DNA of 64,000 bases. Source: Kitasatospora sp. SUK 42. Lineage in GTDB: Bacteria > Actinomycetota > Actinomycetes > Streptomycetales > Streptomycetaceae. Of this stretch, positions 33,640 to 42,993 are shown piece after piece. The notes beneath the pieces were generated by a model. It was not told the DNA's origin, ran no database searches, and worked only from the letters and a program-made list of their open reading frames with translations. Every line of letters begins with the position of its first letter. Positions within the stretch are counted from its first letter, which is position 1. The stretch is taken from NCBI RefSeq assembly GCF_015776785.2, contig NZ_LFMD02000007.1, positions 1,187,895-1,251,894 on the forward strand. The letters run 5' to 3'. The position numbers were made by a program, and so were the translations under genes.

Positions 33640-34512
33640 CTATCGCTCTCCCAGAATCTGTTCGATCAAGGCCAGGGACTCCCTCAGGCTAAGCGCCTGA
33701 GCCCGGATGCTGCTGTACCGTGCGGCCATATTACGGACTTCCGCCGGGTCCGTGATCAACCGATTTACGTGCTGCGCTGCCACATAGCCGATCTGCGGCC
33801 GATTGGGCGGAGTCAGGAGGGTAAAGGAGCCGCCCATCCCAGCATGGGTCAGCCGATCGAGCGGCATGATCTGAAGTTCAGGGCCTCGCATCTTTCCCAC
33901 CTTGAGGAGATGCTGGAGCTGCTCGCTGTGAACGTCCCATCCCCCGAGGGGGCGCCGCAGAACGCTCTCATCAACCACCCACGTCACAACGGGCATCGGC
34001 CAGCGAGCCAGGATCTCCTTGCGTGCCAGTCGAGTCGCCACCCACTCGTCGACCTGCTCGGGCGAAAGCAGCGGGCGCCGCATCTCGTACAGCGCCCGGA
34101 TGTACGCCTCGGTCTGCAACAAGCCCGGGATGACCATCGTGCTGTAGTCGTGGATCTCGATGGCCCGGTGCTCTTCGGACGTGAAGGCCTTGGAGAAAGC
34201 CGGATGCCGCTCGCTGACCCGGATCTTCGCCTTCATCACGTCGTCCGCGATGACCTTCAGCGCACCCTCTGCGTTGAGGAGGCCGTCCACCAGCGTCAGG
34301 TACTCGATTCTCGGGGTCCGCACACCCCGCTCGATCGCGCCGACCAGGTCCTCGCTGTAGCCGCTCATCTTGGCCAACTGCCGCTGCGTCAAGCCGGCCC
34401 GCTCGCGGAAGAACTTGATCAGTTTCCCCACCGCGCTGTAGAACTCCGCGACGCCATCGGAGATTCCCGCCGTCTCTCCGTCATCGAACACCGTGCGCTC
34501 GACGCCACCCAT
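33640..34512 (-). CDS. HTH-XRE regulator with DUF5753 (WhiJ-like)
   Basis: 290 aa; ATG 34512 follows GGGAGGG. Residues ~20-75 are an XRE helix-turn-helix (LIKFFRERAGLTQRQLAKMS, GYSEDLVGAIERGVRTP). The rest is DUF5753, with the signature YSTMVIPGLLQTEAYIRAL and the late QIGYVAAQHVNRLITDP. This architecture is the WhiJ-like family of streptomycetes, which with DUF397 and an anti-sigma-type ATPase affects development and antibiotic production. All three components are present: two DUF397 genes downstream and the ATPase gene divergent. The DNA is less G+C-rich than its neighbours. Confidence 0.92.
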   Translation of the reverse strand: MGGVERTVFDDGETAGISDGVAEFYSAVGKLIKFFRERAGLTQRQLAKMSGYSEDLVGAIERGVRTPRIEYLTLVDGLLNAEGALKVIADDVMKAKIRVSERHPAFSKAFTSEEHRAIEIHDYSTMVIPGLLQTEAYIRALYEMRRPLLSPEQVDEWVATRLARKEILARWPMPVVTWVVDESVLRRPLGGWDVHSEQLQHLLKVGKMRGPELQIMPLDRLTHAGMGGSFTLLTPPNRPQIGYVAAQHVNRLITDPAEVRNMAARYSSIRAQALSLRESLALIEQILGER

Positions 34513-34641
34513 GGGAACCACCCTCCCATTGCTCGATTGATTCGGGCCAGCCGACAAGCCAACCCTCCGCATTCGCACAGACACCCTCCGTGCCTGCCGA
34601 ATCCATGGTCAGCGTACGTCCGCCCCGCCACGCTTTTGCCC

Positions 34642-35106
34642 ATGAAGTCCGAAACCCCCCTCGACAGACCGCGTTCCCACACCACCCTCCTCCACGCCAC
34701 CCCCAAGGGCGCCGCCATCTGCCGACGCATCGCCAGGCGTCAACTCACCGCCTGGGGACTGAATTCGACGCACACCGAACCCTTCTACTCGGCGCTCCTG
34801 ATCGTCGCCGAGCTCGCCGCGAACGCGATCACGCACGGACGCATTCCGGGGCGCGGGTTCGAGCTTCACCTCGCGCTCACCACCACCGTGCGCCGGGGCA
34901 CGACCCTCCGCATCGAGATCTCGGACCCCCGGGGCGAGCGACTCCCCCTCCTCCCCACCGTCCACACCCCCAACTCCCAGTCCGGGCGCGGCCTCGTCCT
35001 CATCAGCGCCCTCGCCGACCGCTGGGGCACCATCCCCCGCCACCCCAACGCCAAGACCGTCTGGGCCGAGCTCGACCTCACCCCCACCACTCCCGAAGCC
35101 CCCTGA
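34642..35106 (+). CDS. ATP-binding protein, anti-sigma-factor (RsbW) type
   Basis: 154 aa from ATG 34642. A GHKL/HATPase_c_2 fold: N-box IVAELAANAITHG, G1 IEISDPRGE, G2-like SGRGLVLISALADRWG. Such proteins bind ATP and may act as anti-sigma kinases. It is divergent from the HTH-DUF5753 gene and completes a whiJ/abaA-type module. Confidence 0.9.
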   Translation: MKSETPLDRPRSHTTLLHATPKGAAICRRIARRQLTAWGLNSTHTEPFYSALLIVAELAANAITHGRIPGRGFELHLALTTTVRRGTTLRIEISDPRGERLPLLPTVHTPNSQSGRGLVLISALADRWGTIPRHPNAKTVWAELDLTPTTPEAP

Positions 35107-35114
35107 AACGCCGA

Positions 35115-35149
35115 GGAGTGGGAAGTCGGCCCCACCGACTTCCCACTCC
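35115..35149. terminator. Strong stem-loop after the anti-sigma-type gene
   Basis: Perfect 15-bp stem GGAGTGGGAAGTCGG / CCGACTTCCCACTCC with loop CCCCA, nine bases after the stop. It shares its arm sequence with the hairpin at 35887 except for one base. Confidence 0.85.
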
Positions 35150-35336
35150 AAACCCGCGCTACAGGACCACTCCAGCCAGTGCTGTGACCGCGTAGGTTCA
35201 TCGGGTGACGTCCATTCGACCGCTGGAGGCGCGGCGGCTGAGCCTGTCCGTGTACGCAGATTGACCGACCGCGAACCGCAGCCCCGGAGTGCCGAAAGGG
35301 ACAAGTTCACGAGAAGGACAGCGACAGAAGGACGAC

Positions 35337-35714
35337 TCAGGAGGCGGACGGCTCGATCTCGCCCGCAAAGACGATGACCTGGTCGATGCGGTTCCGCCGC
35401 AGATGGACGACGTCCGTTCCCGACAGGCGGGGGCCTCCATCCGGCGTGGTGAAGACCCACTGGTACCGGGCCCACTCGTCAGGCATGTCCACCTCCGAGC
35501 AGCGCGCCATCGTGCCGGTCCCCGCCGGGTGGCGCCGGATGTCCAGCACGAACCGCTCGACCGCCGCGATTCCTTCGCTGCGGCCCAACGGCCCCCAGAA
35601 GACCACGTCCGAGGTCAGGGCCTGGGAGAGCAGGGCAGTCACATAGCTGTCGTCCGAGGCGTTGAACGCGGAGATGAACGTGTCGATCGCGGTGCGTGCC
35701 GTCTCTTCCTGCAT
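35337..35714 (-). CDS. SnoaL-like/NTF2-fold protein
   Basis: 125 aa from ATG 35714. The alpha+beta cone fold is suggested by TAIDTFISAFNASDDSYVTALL, DVVFWGPLGRSEGIAAVERF and YQWVFTTPDG, ending IDQVIVFAGEIEPS. Family members are small enzymes or binding proteins of diverse function. It stands alone between two strong terminators. Its exact role is unknown. Confidence 0.75.
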   Translation of the reverse strand: MQEETARTAIDTFISAFNASDDSYVTALLSQALTSDVVFWGPLGRSEGIAAVERFVLDIRRHPAGTGTMARCSEVDMPDEWARYQWVFTTPDGGPRLSGTDVVHLRRNRIDQVIVFAGEIEPSAS

Positions 35715-35886
35715 CCCCCAGTAATACCAGCCGTTACGCGTGCGCTCGCCCCGCGAGCCGCCTTCGGATCACGGTGGACCATCCCGGTCACAGCACCAGT
35801 CGCCCCGGACCCCGAAGCCGACGGACCCTCCCCATTCCTCACTCGTTCGAGTGAAGATCCGACATCACTCGGGCCGAAGTATTGAC

Positions 35887-35921
35887 GGAGCGGGAAGTCG
35901 GCCGGGCCGACTTCCCGCTCC
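35887..35921. terminator. Strong stem-loop between the RRM and SnoaL genes
   Basis: Perfect 16-bp stem with arms starting GGAGCGGGAAGTCGG / ending CCGACTTCCCGCTCC and a 3-nt loop. Same family as the hairpin at 35115. Confidence 0.85.
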
Positions 35922-35935
35922 ACGGCAAGGTGAAC

Positions 35936-36310
35936 TCACCAGCTCGTGGCGCCGGCCTCCCCACCCACGCTGCCGGCGCCGTAGCCGCCGTAGCCTCCGC
36001 TGACGCCGCCCCCGTAGCCGCCGTACGAGCCCGAGACACCGCCCGAGACCGTACCGGCCGGCTCGCTGGAGGCGATCACGACGACGGTGATCCGGCTTCC
36101 GTCGAGCTCCTGCCCGTTCAGCGCGGCCACGGCGGCGGCCGCGTCCTGTCCACTGCTGTACGTGGCATAGCCGAAGCCCTTCGACGCCCCGGTGTCGCGG
36201 TCCCTCATGATGATGGAGTCGAGCACCTGCCCGTACTGCGCGGCCACTTGGAGCAGGGTGTCGTCCGTGGTCGACGAACTCAGGTTGCTGATCTTGATCT
36301 TGGCAGCCAT
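35936..36310 (-). CDS. Glycine-rich RRM RNA-binding protein
   Basis: 124 aa; ATG 36310 follows GAAGGGG. Residues 1-~82 form a single RNA recognition motif with RNP2 IKISNL and RNP1 KGFGYATY in the right order and spacing, plus AVAALNGQELDGSRITV. The tail (~85-124) is Gly/Ser/Tyr-rich (SYGGYGGGVSGGYGGYG), as in cyanobacterial Rbp and plant glycine-rich proteins linked to cold or stress. It should bind single-stranded RNA in the cytosol. It seems to be a one-gene unit ending at the 35887 hairpin. Confidence 0.9.
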   Translation of the reverse strand: MAAKIKISNLSSSTTDDTLLQVAAQYGQVLDSIIMRDRDTGASKGFGYATYSSGQDAAAAVAALNGQELDGSRITVVVIASSEPAGTVSGGVSGSYGGYGGGVSGGYGGYGAGSVGGEAGATSW

Positions 36311-36557
36311 GGCAGGACCCCTTCGAAGCGCTGACGACGATCCGTCGCGCCAGGATCGCAGGGCGCCCGCTCCGCGCAGGGCCGAATCCCACGATCCGTC
36401 CGGGAACGACCGTCCAGCCTCCACCTCCCTCGCACATCCGGAACGGAACCGTTCGGAGGTTCGGGATTCGCCAAGGGTCCACTTTGTAAAGGCCGTTGCA
36501 TATCCCACCCATCAGGGCACAAGGTGGATGCTTCGGGTACGCGGACAGGAGCGGATC

Positions 36558-37790
36558 ATGGGGATATTCGGCCGGAAGCGGAAGCGCGAGCAGGAGCAGG
36601 AGCAGCCCTCGGGCGGCGGGATCGACATCGGCGGCGGGATGCGGGTGCACCTGGAGGTCAGTCCGGAGCAGATGCGGCAACTCACCGACCAGGCCCGGCA
36701 GGCGGCCGAGGCCGGGGACGTCAAGGCCATGTTCCACCTGGCAGGGTTCCTGGAGCACCAGGGCAAGGTGCAGGAGGCCGCGAACTGGCACCACAGGGCC
36801 TCCTCCGCCGGCAACGCGGACTCCGCGGCCTGGCTCGCCGACAGGCTGCTCAAGCAGGGCCAGACCGAGCAGGGCCTCGACTACCTGCGGCTCGCCGCCC
36901 AACTCGGGCACGTCTCCGCCACCTTCAACCTCGCGGTCCTACTCCTCGGCGAGAACAGCGAGGACTACGAGGGTGCCCGGTGGATGCTGCGCGCCGCCGA
37001 GGCGGGCCACCAGAAGGCGATCGACTACCTCGGGATCAACATCGAGGAGGTCCGCAAGGCGCGGGCCGCCGTCGAGCGGGACATCGCCAAGGCCGAACAG
37101 GGCGACGTGGCCGCCGCGCACCGGGCCGCCGTCGGGCTGATCGACCTCGTCGAGGACGAGCAGGCCGACCACTGGTTGGAGGTCGGAGCGCGGGGCGGGA
37201 ACGCCGACTCCGCCTACGAGTTGGCACAGCGACTGCGCGACGGGGGCGAGACGGAACGCGCCCTGGAGCTGATGAAGCAGGCCGGGCAGCTCGGCCGCAA
37301 GGACGCGACCCGGGTCGCCGGGGTGTGGCTGTACACCGACGGCGACCCGGCCGCCGCCGTACCGCTGCTGCGGCAGGCCGTGGCGGACGGCGAGGAGCTC
37401 GTCGTCCCGATCCTCGGCGCCGCGCTCGCCGCCGCCGGCGATCTGGACGGCGCGGAGGCCGTGATGCGCCCGGCCGCCGAGGCGGGCGACTGGCAGGCGC
37501 AGTACAACCTGCTGTCCGTCCTCCAGCAGCAAGCGGCCCGCGCCGGGACGCAGCCGAGCCCGGAGGAGCAGGAGCTGCTCATCCGCGCCTCGGAGGGTGT
37601 GCACGACGCCGCCCAGGAGCGACTGGACGCCGGCCGGCCGGACCAGGCCGTCCACATGCTGCGGATCGCCGCCCGGGCCGGCGACCCGGTGGCGCAGCGC
37701 TCCCTGGGAAAGCTGCTGCTGGCCATGAACCCGAAGGACCCCGAGGGCCGGGAGTGGAAGCAGCGCGCGGACAGCGTCCTGGGGCGGTAG
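36558..37790 (+). CDS. Sel1/TPR-like repeat protein
   Basis: 410 aa; ATG 36558 follows AGGAG. A short charged start (GIFGRKRKREQEQEQPSGGG) leads to about nine Sel1-like helical repeats of the type AEAGDVKAMFHLAGFLEHQG, SAGNADSAAWLADRLLKQG and AQLGHVSATFNLAVLLLGE. Such solenoids are protein-interaction scaffolds. There is no signal peptide. No partner is evident; it is followed by a terminator and a convergent regulator. Confidence 0.85.
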   Translation: MGIFGRKRKREQEQEQPSGGGIDIGGGMRVHLEVSPEQMRQLTDQARQAAEAGDVKAMFHLAGFLEHQGKVQEAANWHHRASSAGNADSAAWLADRLLKQGQTEQGLDYLRLAAQLGHVSATFNLAVLLLGENSEDYEGARWMLRAAEAGHQKAIDYLGINIEEVRKARAAVERDIAKAEQGDVAAAHRAAVGLIDLVEDEQADHWLEVGARGGNADSAYELAQRLRDGGETERALELMKQAGQLGRKDATRVAGVWLYTDGDPAAAVPLLRQAVADGEELVVPILGAALAAAGDLDGAEAVMRPAAEAGDWQAQYNLLSVLQQQAARAGTQPSPEEQELLIRASEGVHDAAQERLDAGRPDQAVHMLRIAARAGDPVAQRSLGKLLLAMNPKDPEGREWKQRADSVLGR

Positions 37791-37809
37791 TCCTGGGACG
37801 GAAGGAGGC

Positions 37810-37828
37810 GGCCCGCCGGGAGCGGGCC
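37810..37828 (+). terminator. Stem-loop after the Sel1-repeat gene
   Basis: 7-bp GC-only stem GGCCCGC / GCGGGCC with a 5-nt loop, 20 bp after the stop. Confidence 0.55.
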
Positions 37829-37843
37829 GGGCGACGAATTTCA

Positions 37844-37883
37844 GCGAACAGATAACAGATTTCGAAATCTGTCATCTGTTCGC
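37844..37883. repeat. 40-bp inverted repeat followed by direct repeats
   Basis: GCGAACAGATAACAGATTT and its near-perfect inverse AAATCTGTCATCTGTTCGC (18 of 19 positions) meet at a central CG. ATCTGTTCGCTGT then recurs at 37875 and 37888, running into the end of the HxlR gene. It is AT-rich for this genome. It may be a bidirectional terminator between convergent genes. Confidence 0.7.
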
Positions 37884-37899
37884 TGTTATCTGTTCGCTG

Positions 37900-38310
37900 T
37901 CACCTGTTACCCGCCCGAGGGGGCGCGGCCGCGCCGCTCCGGTGTTCCAGGAGCTCCACGCCGGTCCGATACAGCTCCACCAGCAGCGGCCGCAGCGCCT
38001 CGCCGGTCGGCGTCAGCCGGTACGAGGTCCGCACCGGGAAGCCGAGCAGCCGCTCGCGGGCCACCAACTCCCGCTCCCCCAGAGTCTGTAGACGCTCGGC
38101 GAGCACCTTCGGGCTGATCTCCGGCAGGCGCTCGCGCAGCTCCCCGTACGACGCGGGGCCGTGCATCAGCTCGCGCAGCACCAGCGTGGTCCAGCGGCCC
38201 GACACCGCCGCCAGCGCCACCTCCACCGGGCAGTCCGGCTCCGGGCGCACCGTACGGCCGCGCGCGTCCGGCACCAGCTCGGCGTCCCAGCGGGTGTCGG
38301 TGCGGGGCAC
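37900..38310 (-). CDS. HxlR-family winged-helix regulator
   Basis: 136 aa from GTG 38310, preceded by GGGAAG. Family landmarks are CPVEVALAAVSGRWTTLVLR, then GPASYGELRERLPEISPKVL, ERLQTLGERELVARE and VRTSYRLTPTGEALRPLL. HxlR proteins have a lone Cys in the CPV segment used for redox or aldehyde sensing, and it is present here. It is divergent from a SnoaL-like gene with only 48 bp between them, so it probably controls that gene and itself. Confidence 0.9.
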   Translation of the reverse strand: MPRTDTRWDAELVPDARGRTVRPEPDCPVEVALAAVSGRWTTLVLRELMHGPASYGELRERLPEISPKVLAERLQTLGERELVARERLLGFPVRTSYRLTPTGEALRPLLVELYRTGVELLEHRSGAAAPPRAGNR

Positions 38311-38358
38311 GTCGCTTCCCGTTTGGTGACCTACGACGGCCGCGGATTCACTGCTCGC

Positions 38359-38751
38359 ATGACTCACCCCACCAGCCTCCCCCTCACCAGCGACCCGGCA
38401 CAACACCCGGCCGTCTTCGCCGCCGCCTTCAACAGCGGCGACCCGGCCGCCCTCGCCCAGGTCTACGACCCCGCCGCGCTCTTCGTCCCCTCCCCCGGCA
38501 CCACCGCCACCGGTGCCCAACTCCACCGCGCCAACGCCGACTTCCTCGCGCTCGGCCTGCCCATCACCGTCCACCCCCGGCACACCTACGTCGCCGACGA
38601 CATCGCCCTGCTCATCGTCGACTGGACCATCTCCGGCACCGCCCCCGACGGCACCGACGTCCACCTCACCGGCACCGCCACCGACGTCGCCCGCCGCGGC
38701 CCGGACGGCCGCTGGCGCTACCTCATCGACAACCCCTTCGGCACCGCGTAG
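38359..38751 (+). CDS. SnoaL-like/DUF4440 NTF2-fold protein
   Basis: 130 aa from ATG 38359. HPAVFAAAFNSGDPAALAQV, DPAALFVPSPG and the C-terminal RRGPDGRWRYLIDNPFG are typical of SgcJ/EcaC-type or DUF4440 NTF2-fold proteins. It is divergent from the HxlR regulator, the common arrangement for a regulated small oxidative or detoxification enzyme. Exact reaction unknown. Confidence 0.82.
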   Translation: MTHPTSLPLTSDPAQHPAVFAAAFNSGDPAALAQVYDPAALFVPSPGTTATGAQLHRANADFLALGLPITVHPRHTYVADDIALLIVDWTISGTAPDGTDVHLTGTATDVARRGPDGRWRYLIDNPFGTA

Positions 38752-38818
38752 ACGCCGTGCCAGACGTCGTACCAGGCGCCGCGCAGGGCGCCGTGCAGGG
38801 CGCCGCTACGCTGGGCCG

Positions 38819-39541
38819 ATGCTGCTCCCCACCGTCCCGCGCACCCGCGTACGACCCTCCGCGCGGCCGGCCATCGCGACCCCCTTCGGCCCGCTGACCT
38901 TCGTCACCGCCGTCGGGGACACCGCCCTGCCCTCCCTGCCCGAGGAGCTCTTCGAGCTGCCGGGCGGCCGCACGATCGCCCGCTGGACGCTCCCCTCGGC
39001 CCGCGTCGAGCTGCTGCTGACCCCGTACGACGCCCAGCTCGACCCGGACCACTGGGGGCCGTTGACCGACTGCCAGGCGGCGGTGTGGCGGATCGACGCC
39101 CTGGCGCCGCTGCCCCGGGTGTGGTTCTCCGCGAGCCTGCCGGCCCAGCTCCCGGAGGGTGCCGGCGCCTACTGGGACGGGGGCCAGGCGCTGACCGCGT
39201 TCACGGTGGAGGACGAGAGCACCAAGCTCACCGTCGGCGGCCACGACGAGGAGGCGATCTGCTCGGCGGCCGATGCGCGCGAGGTGCCCCGACGGTGGGC
39301 GGCACTGATCGACGAGGTCCACGAGCGTTCGTCCAGCACCTGGGGCGTGGACTTCAACACCGACGCCGACGCCGACCGCGGCATCGTCTGGCGGCTGCCC
39401 CCGCTGGAGGCCGGCGAGCACTGCGAGCTGCCGGTGGTCGCTGCCTGGGCCTCGGCCGACGACGAGACCGAGAACACCTGGTACGCCGTCATGCCCTCGC
39501 CGACGGTCCTGCTGCGCCAGGTCACCGCCGCTGCGGCCTGA
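38819..39541 (+). CDS. Hypothetical protein, 240 aa
   Basis: Starts MLLPTVPRTRVRPSARPAIA, with a possible -10 (TACGCT) a few bases before the ATG, suggesting a leaderless message. The body is beta-rich (FGPLTFVTAVG, ARVELLLTPYDAQLDPDHWG, LTAFTVEDESTKLTVGGHD) with no signal peptide or membrane helix. It ends at a strong terminator. No family was recognised. Confidence 0.65.
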   Translation: MLLPTVPRTRVRPSARPAIATPFGPLTFVTAVGDTALPSLPEELFELPGGRTIARWTLPSARVELLLTPYDAQLDPDHWGPLTDCQAAVWRIDALAPLPRVWFSASLPAQLPEGAGAYWDGGQALTAFTVEDESTKLTVGGHDEEAICSAADAREVPRRWAALIDEVHERSSSTWGVDFNTDADADRGIVWRLPPLEAGEHCELPVVAAWASADDETENTWYAVMPSPTVLLRQVTAAAA

Positions 39542-39552
39542 TCGAAGAGCCG

Positions 39553-39584
39553 ATGGGGGACTTCCCCGGCGGGAAGTCCCCCAT
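39553..39584. terminator. Strong stem-loop between convergent genes
   Basis: Perfect 14-bp stem ATGGGGGACTTCCC / GGGAAGTCCCCCAT with loop CGGC. The GGGAAGTC arm resembles the hairpins at 35115 and 35887. Confidence 0.85.
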
Positions 39585-39611
39585 GCGGTCAGACCGTCCG
39601 GCCGCGTACGG

Positions 39612-41687
<2,076 letters not shown>

Positions 41688-41688
41688 T

Positions 41689-41700
41689 TACTGAACAGTA
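41689..41700. promoter_or_regulatory. Inverted repeat in the fadH promoter
   Basis: TACTG-AA-CAGTA, a TetR/FadR-type half-site pair, lies 35 bp before the fadH start. Confidence 0.5.
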
Positions 41701-41712
41701 GGGTACGGTCGC

Positions 41713-41740
41713 GGCGCTATGCAACTAGTTGCATAGCGCC
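41713..41740. promoter_or_regulatory. 28-bp perfect palindrome upstream of fadH
   Basis: The half-site GGCGCTATGCAACT is followed directly by its exact reverse complement; the core TGCAACTAGTTGCA is MarR-like. It lies 59-86 bp before the fadH start and is not followed by a T-run. It is best read as an operator, though a cruciform or terminator role cannot be excluded. Confidence 0.65.
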
Positions 41741-41753
41741 GATGGGCATGGAA

Positions 41754-41799
41754 AAGCCCCGGCCTCCCGGAGCTCGGACTCCAGCGGAGGGCGGGGCTT
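41754..41799 (-). terminator. Stem-loop after terD
   Basis: AAGCCCCG + CCTCC pairs with GGAGG + CGGGGCTT, with one mismatch, 16 bp downstream of the TerD stop. Confidence 0.65.
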
Positions 41800-41814
41800 C
41801 CCCGGCCGACTGCG

Positions 41815-42390
41815 TCAGACGTTCACGCCGTAGTCGGTGGCGATGCCGCGCAGGCCGGAGGCGTAACCCTGGCCTATCGCGCGGAACTTCCATTCGGCGC
41901 CGTTGCGGTACAGCTCGCCGAAGACCATCGCGGTCTCGGTGGAGGCGTCCTCGGACAGGTCGTAGCGGGCGATCTCCTGCCCGTTGGCCTGGTTGACGAT
42001 CCGGATGAAGGCGTTGCGGACCTGGCCGAAGTTCTGCAGCCGGGCGTCGGCGTCGTAGATCGACACCGGGAAGACGACCTTGGCGACGTCGACCGGCACC
42101 CGGGCGAGGTCGACCTTGATCTGCTCGTCGTCTCCGTCGCCGCCACCGGTCAGGTTGTCGCCGCTGTGCTCGACCGAACCCTCGGGGCTGCGCAGGTTGT
42201 TGAAGAAGACGAAGTGCTGGTCCGAAACCACCTTGCCGAGCGCGTTGCACAGCAGCGCACTGGCGTCCAGGTCGTAGTCGGCCCCGGTGGTGGTGCGTAC
42301 GTCCCAGCCGAGACCCACGATCACGGCGCTCAGTCCGGGCGCCTCCTTGCTCAGCGAGACGTTGCCGCCCTTGGCCAGCGAAACTCCCAC
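41815..42390 (-). CDS. terD: TerD-family stress protein
   Basis: 191 aa, exactly the family length; GTG 42390 follows GAGGAGG. It begins [19 protein letters not shown] and has the calcium-binding pattern YDLDASALL with [22 protein letters not shown] and [10 protein letters not shown]. TerD proteins bind calcium and are linked to tellurite and general stress resistance; in Streptomyces they occur in many copies. It is a single gene ending at a terminator. Confidence 0.95.
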   Translation of the reverse strand: MGVSLAKGGNVSLSKEAPGLSAVIVGLGWDVRTTTGADYDLDASALLCNALGKVVSDQHFVFFNNLRSPEGSVEHSGDNLTGGGDGDDEQIKVDLARVPVDVAKVVFPVSIYDADARLQNFGQVRNAFIRIVNQANGQEIARYDLSEDASTETAMVFGELYRNGAEWKFRAIGQGYASGLRGIATDYGVNV

Positions 42391-42587
42391 AATGCCCTCC
42401 TCGGATCTCTCCCTAGCGGACGAATCTACAACACTGTAGAGATCACGAGAATCCGCCTGCAGGCGGGCTCCGCCCCGGGGATTTCTCAGGGACTTCGGCA
42501 GGAACCGATCGCCGGGGAGCCCGGTCCGCACGACCACCCTAGACTGGCGGTGGATTCCCGTTCCAGGCCCTGTCGCCGGAGGTTCCG

Positions 42588-42881
42588 ATGCGCCAGCGGT
42601 ACAGCTTCCACCTCGACCAGGGCGGGCACTCGGTGACCGTCAACGTCCGCTCCGGCCTGATCACCGAGACCGAGGTGCTGGTGGACGGCAAGGAGTGCGC
42701 GTTCCACCGCGTCCACGGCCACGGCGACTACCCGCTCACCCTCTCCGCGCAGCTCGCCGGGGAGCCGCCGAGGCCGCTGTCCGTACAGCTGGACCGCACC
42801 GGGGTGGCGGAGCACCCGCTGGCCTGCGTGCTGGAGATCGGGGGCGCCGAGCACCCGATGCCGGAGCACACGGCGCGCTGA
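42588..42881 (+). CDS. Hypothetical small beta-rich protein
   Basis: 97 aa; ATG 42588 follows [45 protein letters not shown] and [17 protein letters not shown] suggest a single beta-sandwich, faintly like FAIM1-type domains (strand, VDGKE, strand). It is divergent from TerD. Function unknown. Confidence 0.7.
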   Translation: MRQRYSFHLDQGGHSVTVNVRSGLITETEVLVDGKECAFHRVHGHGDYPLTLSAQLAGEPPRPLSVQLDRTGVAEHPLACVLEIGGAEHPMPEHTAR

Positions 42882-42918
42882 CGCGACCACCGCACTGACG
42901 CGACCACCGCACTGACGC
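42878..42918. repeat. 17-bp direct repeat, two and a half copies
   Basis: CTGACGCGACCACCGCA at 42878 and 42895, then CTGACGC. It starts inside the stop region of the 97-aa gene and fills the gap before the convergent glpD. No function is evident. Confidence 0.7.
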
Positions 42919-42993
42919 CCGGCGCGGGGAGAGGCCGGGCCCGGCCGTGCGTGACAGCGCGGTCCGGGCCGTCCGCCCCTCCGTGGTGGTGCG

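Noticed and set aside
37844-37883. Possible CRISPR or phage attachment site
   Set aside because: Only one inverted repeat plus two short direct repeats, no spacers, no cas or integrase gene.
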